Shown piece by piece: positions 6,704 through 8,414 of a stretch of 8,414 bases of DNA. The notes under the pieces were generated by a model. It saw only the letters and a program-made list of their open reading frames with translations, ran no database searches and was not told the DNA's origin. Each line of letters begins with the position of its first letter. The first letter of the stretch is position 1. Position numbers and translations under genes: made by a program. The DNA is from Desulfuromonadaceae bacterium (GTDB lineage Bacteria; Desulfobacterota; Desulfuromonadia; Desulfuromonadales; Geopsychrobacteraceae). The stretch covers positions 1 through 8,414 of the forward strand of contig JADGED010000107.1 in NCBI GenBank assembly GCA_016744555.1, read 5' to 3'.

Positions 6704-8022
6704 TTTCGCCGTTCTACCCGATAGTTGCTTCCATCTTGAACTTTCAGGTACTCTTTGACCCGAGCACAATCTTGGCTTATCGCTAAACGCGATGGGTACT
6801 CATAATGATCAGAAGGGATAACAGCAATAGAAATAGTCATCAATGGAAATGTGCGTTTCACCCCGTAGCGATCCACGCCAACAAAAGAACCACCGTCACG
6901 ATCTTCCGCTGAATAAAATGATGGAACAATGTCATTAAACCCAGCAATTATTTCTTGCGCCATTAATTCACCGGCATCTAAATCACAGATAATCACATAG
7001 TCGTCTCCACCTATATGACCAACCAAATCGGTAGAACTTCCATGTTTCCCAACCACCTGTTTTAATAATTCTCCGATTTTGGCTATAACATCACTGCCGG
7101 CATTATAACCATACCTATCGCTATAAACCTTAAAGTTGTCCAAATCAATATAGAGGTGGGAAAAAGGGATACACCCTCTAATTCGTTGCTCTACTTCACG
7201 ATCAATGGCCAAATTGCCTGGCAATTGAGTAAGAGGGTTGGCATCAAGGTTTAATTGCTCCAATTCACTTAACTTTTGCCCCATATGGACAAAATCACTA
7301 GCTAATTGCGAAAACTCGTCATCACCAGTTAATTTAGGATGGTGATCAAAACGCCCAGCAGAAATACTCTCGGTAGCTTTTTTTAATTCTTTCACAGATC
7401 GATGGATACTAACAATAACCGTTAACGACACTGGAGCAGACAAAAGAACTCCAAGAAAACTCAACAATGCCGTCATTTGAAATGCTCTATCAGTATGCTC
7501 AGATAGGTCAGCCAAACCGATATTTATAGTTTGTTGCTGATGCTGCCTAAATTCTGCCAAAAAATTCAACAACTGCACACGCAATGGTACAGTAGATTCC
7601 ATTGATAATTGTTGCGCTAACGACCAATTATCAATAGATAAAGCTTCTGTTAATTTATTGTTTGCTTGACGATATTCGTTCACCGCACTAACTAGGTTAG
7701 TAAATTGTTCTAAAAAAGGGGGTTGATTAATAACTAAGGAGTAACGCAAAAATTCTTTGCAACGATTTACCCGTAGTTCACTTAGGGCAGGGTCACGAAG
7801 GATTAATAGTTGCTTCTCAATATTTTCTTGAGCCAAAAGGTTTTGCTGTAGGTCACGTGCAAGTTCAAAGGTGCGAAATTTTACATTAACTAAATATTCG
7901 GCATCACGAGTTTGCTGGTGCAAAGAAGAAAGGGCATAACCAACGGCAAACAAACTAAATAAAACAACCACCAAATAACCGATGACCACTTTCTTAGTTA
8001 CTGTTGAAAACAAGCTACGCAT
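6700..8022 (-). CDS. Membrane-bound HAMP-GGDEF protein with atypical active site
   Basis: Inner-membrane signalling protein of the diguanylate cyclase fold. I use the ATG at 8022 (440 residues), with GGTGG five bases upstream; a GTG at 8031 is an in-frame alternative adding three residues. Order: TM1 (about 12-31), a periplasmic helical sensor domain (about 32-180, like a four-helix bundle of chemoreceptors), TM2 (about 184-205), HAMP linker (about 205-255), then the GGDEF domain (about 260-430) opening with NPLTQLPGN. The domain has DLDNFKVYSDRYGYNAGS (293-310): the usual Asn and Asp that recognise guanine are Ser301 and Ser310. The signature is GGDDY (338-342) instead of GGDEF, and the I-site RxxD has become SxxD. 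It may be a degenerate nucleotide-binding domain or a cyclase with altered substrate choice. It lies 44 bases after livF and overlaps the lipoprotein gene. Confidence 0.9.
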   Translation of the reverse strand: MRSLFSTVTKKVVIGYLVVVLFSLFAVGYALSSLHQQTRDAEYLVNVKFRTFELARDLQQNLLAQENIEKQLLILRDPALSELRVNRCKEFLRYSLVINQPPFLEQFTNLVSAVNEYRQANNKLTEALSIDNWSLAQQLSMESTVPLRVQLLNFLAEFRQHQQQTINIGLADLSEHTDRAFQMTALLSFLGVLLSAPVSLTVIVSIHRSVKELKKATESISAGRFDHHPKLTGDDEFSQLASDFVHMGQKLSELEQLNLDANPLTQLPGNLAIDREVEQRIRGCIPFSHLYIDLDNFKVYSDRYGYNAGSDVIAKIGELLKQVVGKHGSSTDLVGHIGGDDYVIICDLDAGELMAQEIIAGFNDIVPSFYSAEDRDGGSFVGVDRYGVKRTFPLMTISIAVIPSDHYEYPSRLAISQDCARVKEYLKVQDGSNYRVERRK

Positions 8023-8066
8023 ATAAACCACCAGAGATTCTCATATATTTTTTATCAATAACTAAA

Positions 8067-8414
8067 CTATATCCCTAAGTACGCTTTTCTAACATCATCA
8101 TTAACCAATAAACTATCGGCTGAATCAACCAAAGTGATACGTCCATTTTCCATAACATAACCACGATCTGCTAGCTTAAGTGCCTGGTTGGCATTCTGTT
8201 CAACTAAGAAAATAGTGGTATTATTTTCCTCATTAATTTTTCTAATTATTTCAAAAATTTGCTTAATAATCAATGGGGCCAAACCTAAAGAAGGTTCGTC
8301 TAATAAAAGTAACCGTGGACGTGCCATAAGTGCGCGAGAGATTGCTAGCATCTGCTGCTCACCTCCTGACAGAGTACCGCCAAGCTGTGTCTTACGCTTA
8401 TCAAGGATTGGAAA
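8067..8414 (-). CDS. livF: Branched-chain amino acid ABC transporter ATP-binding protein LivF, C-terminal part (5' end outside window)
   Basis: Cytoplasmic ATPase subunit of a LIV-type (leucine/isoleucine/valine) importer, pairing with LivG on the LivH/LivM permeases. The frame is open to the window edge, so about 115 C-terminal residues are seen and the Walker A region is missing. Visible: the ABC signature LSGGEQQMLAISRALM, Walker B LLLLDEPSLGLAP with the catalytic Glu, and the switch segment FLVEQNANQAL in which LivF-type proteins carry Gln where most ABC ATPases have the H-loop His. The C-terminus RKAYLGI is typical of LivF. It is on the same strand as, and 44 bases upstream of, the GGDEF gene, with no terminator in between, so read-through is likely. 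The other liv genes should lie beyond the right edge. Confidence 0.95.
   Translation of the reverse strand, partial: FPILDKRKTQLGGTLSGGEQQMLAISRALMARPRLLLLDEPSLGLAPLIIKQIFEIIRKINEENNTTIFLVEQNANQALKLADRGYVMENGRITLVDSADSLLVNDDVRKAYLGI

Noticed and set aside
6704..6769. 22-codon N-terminal extension of the lipoprotein reading frame
   Set aside because: It lies wholly inside the GGDEF coding sequence in another frame and would bury the lipoprotein signal peptide; the ATG overlapping the GGDEF stop is the natural start.
8034..8042. Small palindrome GAGATTCTC between livF and the GGDEF gene
   Set aside because: It has only four bases per arm around one base, which cannot form a hairpin and is expected by chance.

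Overview
The window is an ordinary-looking chromosomal segment, moderately AT-rich, from a Gram-negative bacterium with an outer membrane: it carries LPS-export permease genes and a lipoprotein with a lipobox. The mix of a long-form S-adenosylhomocysteine hydrolase, an enolase with a GSLCRTDRVCKYNQ segment, a LIV-type ABC transporter and a GGDEF gene of unusual type suggests Desulfobacterota, Desulfuromonadales/Geobacter-like. That placement is an inference from remembered family resemblance, not from a search.

Layout, left to right. Bases 1-1568 (+) hold the 3' end of lptF and complete lptG, overlapping by 4 bases (ATGA), which form the transmembrane part of the LPS transport ABC exporter. 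A hairpin at 1581-1602 separates them from the convergent ahcY (1634-3073, -). ahcY and eno (3348-4634, +) are divergent across about 274 bases that hold a good extended -10 promoter for eno and small overlapping inverted repeats. A strong bidirectional terminator (4646-4681) separates eno from a convergent, short membrane-anchored protein with a C-terminal winged-helix-like domain (4708-5124, -). Next is an hsp20 small heat-shock gene (5367-5810, -) with its own terminator, a candidate promoter, and a 5' leader resembling a ROSE-type RNA thermometer.

The right third (6000-8414, -) looks like one transcription unit. It starts with the 3' end of livF (ATPase of a branched-chain amino acid ABC transporter), then a membrane-bound HAMP-GGDEF protein with an atypical active site, a small lipoprotein coupled to it by an ATGA overlap, and a short two-helix membrane protein. 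I recognise no mobile element, CRISPR array, tRNA or rRNA.

The two observations most worth following are: (1) the GGDEF domain, which has Ser at both guanine-recognition positions, GGDDY instead of GGDEF and no I-site Arg, so it is either a degenerate receptor-like domain or a cyclase with altered nucleotide choice; and (2) the hsp20 leader, where UUGCU lies just upstream of the Shine-Dalgarno sequence and can pair with it in the ROSE manner.
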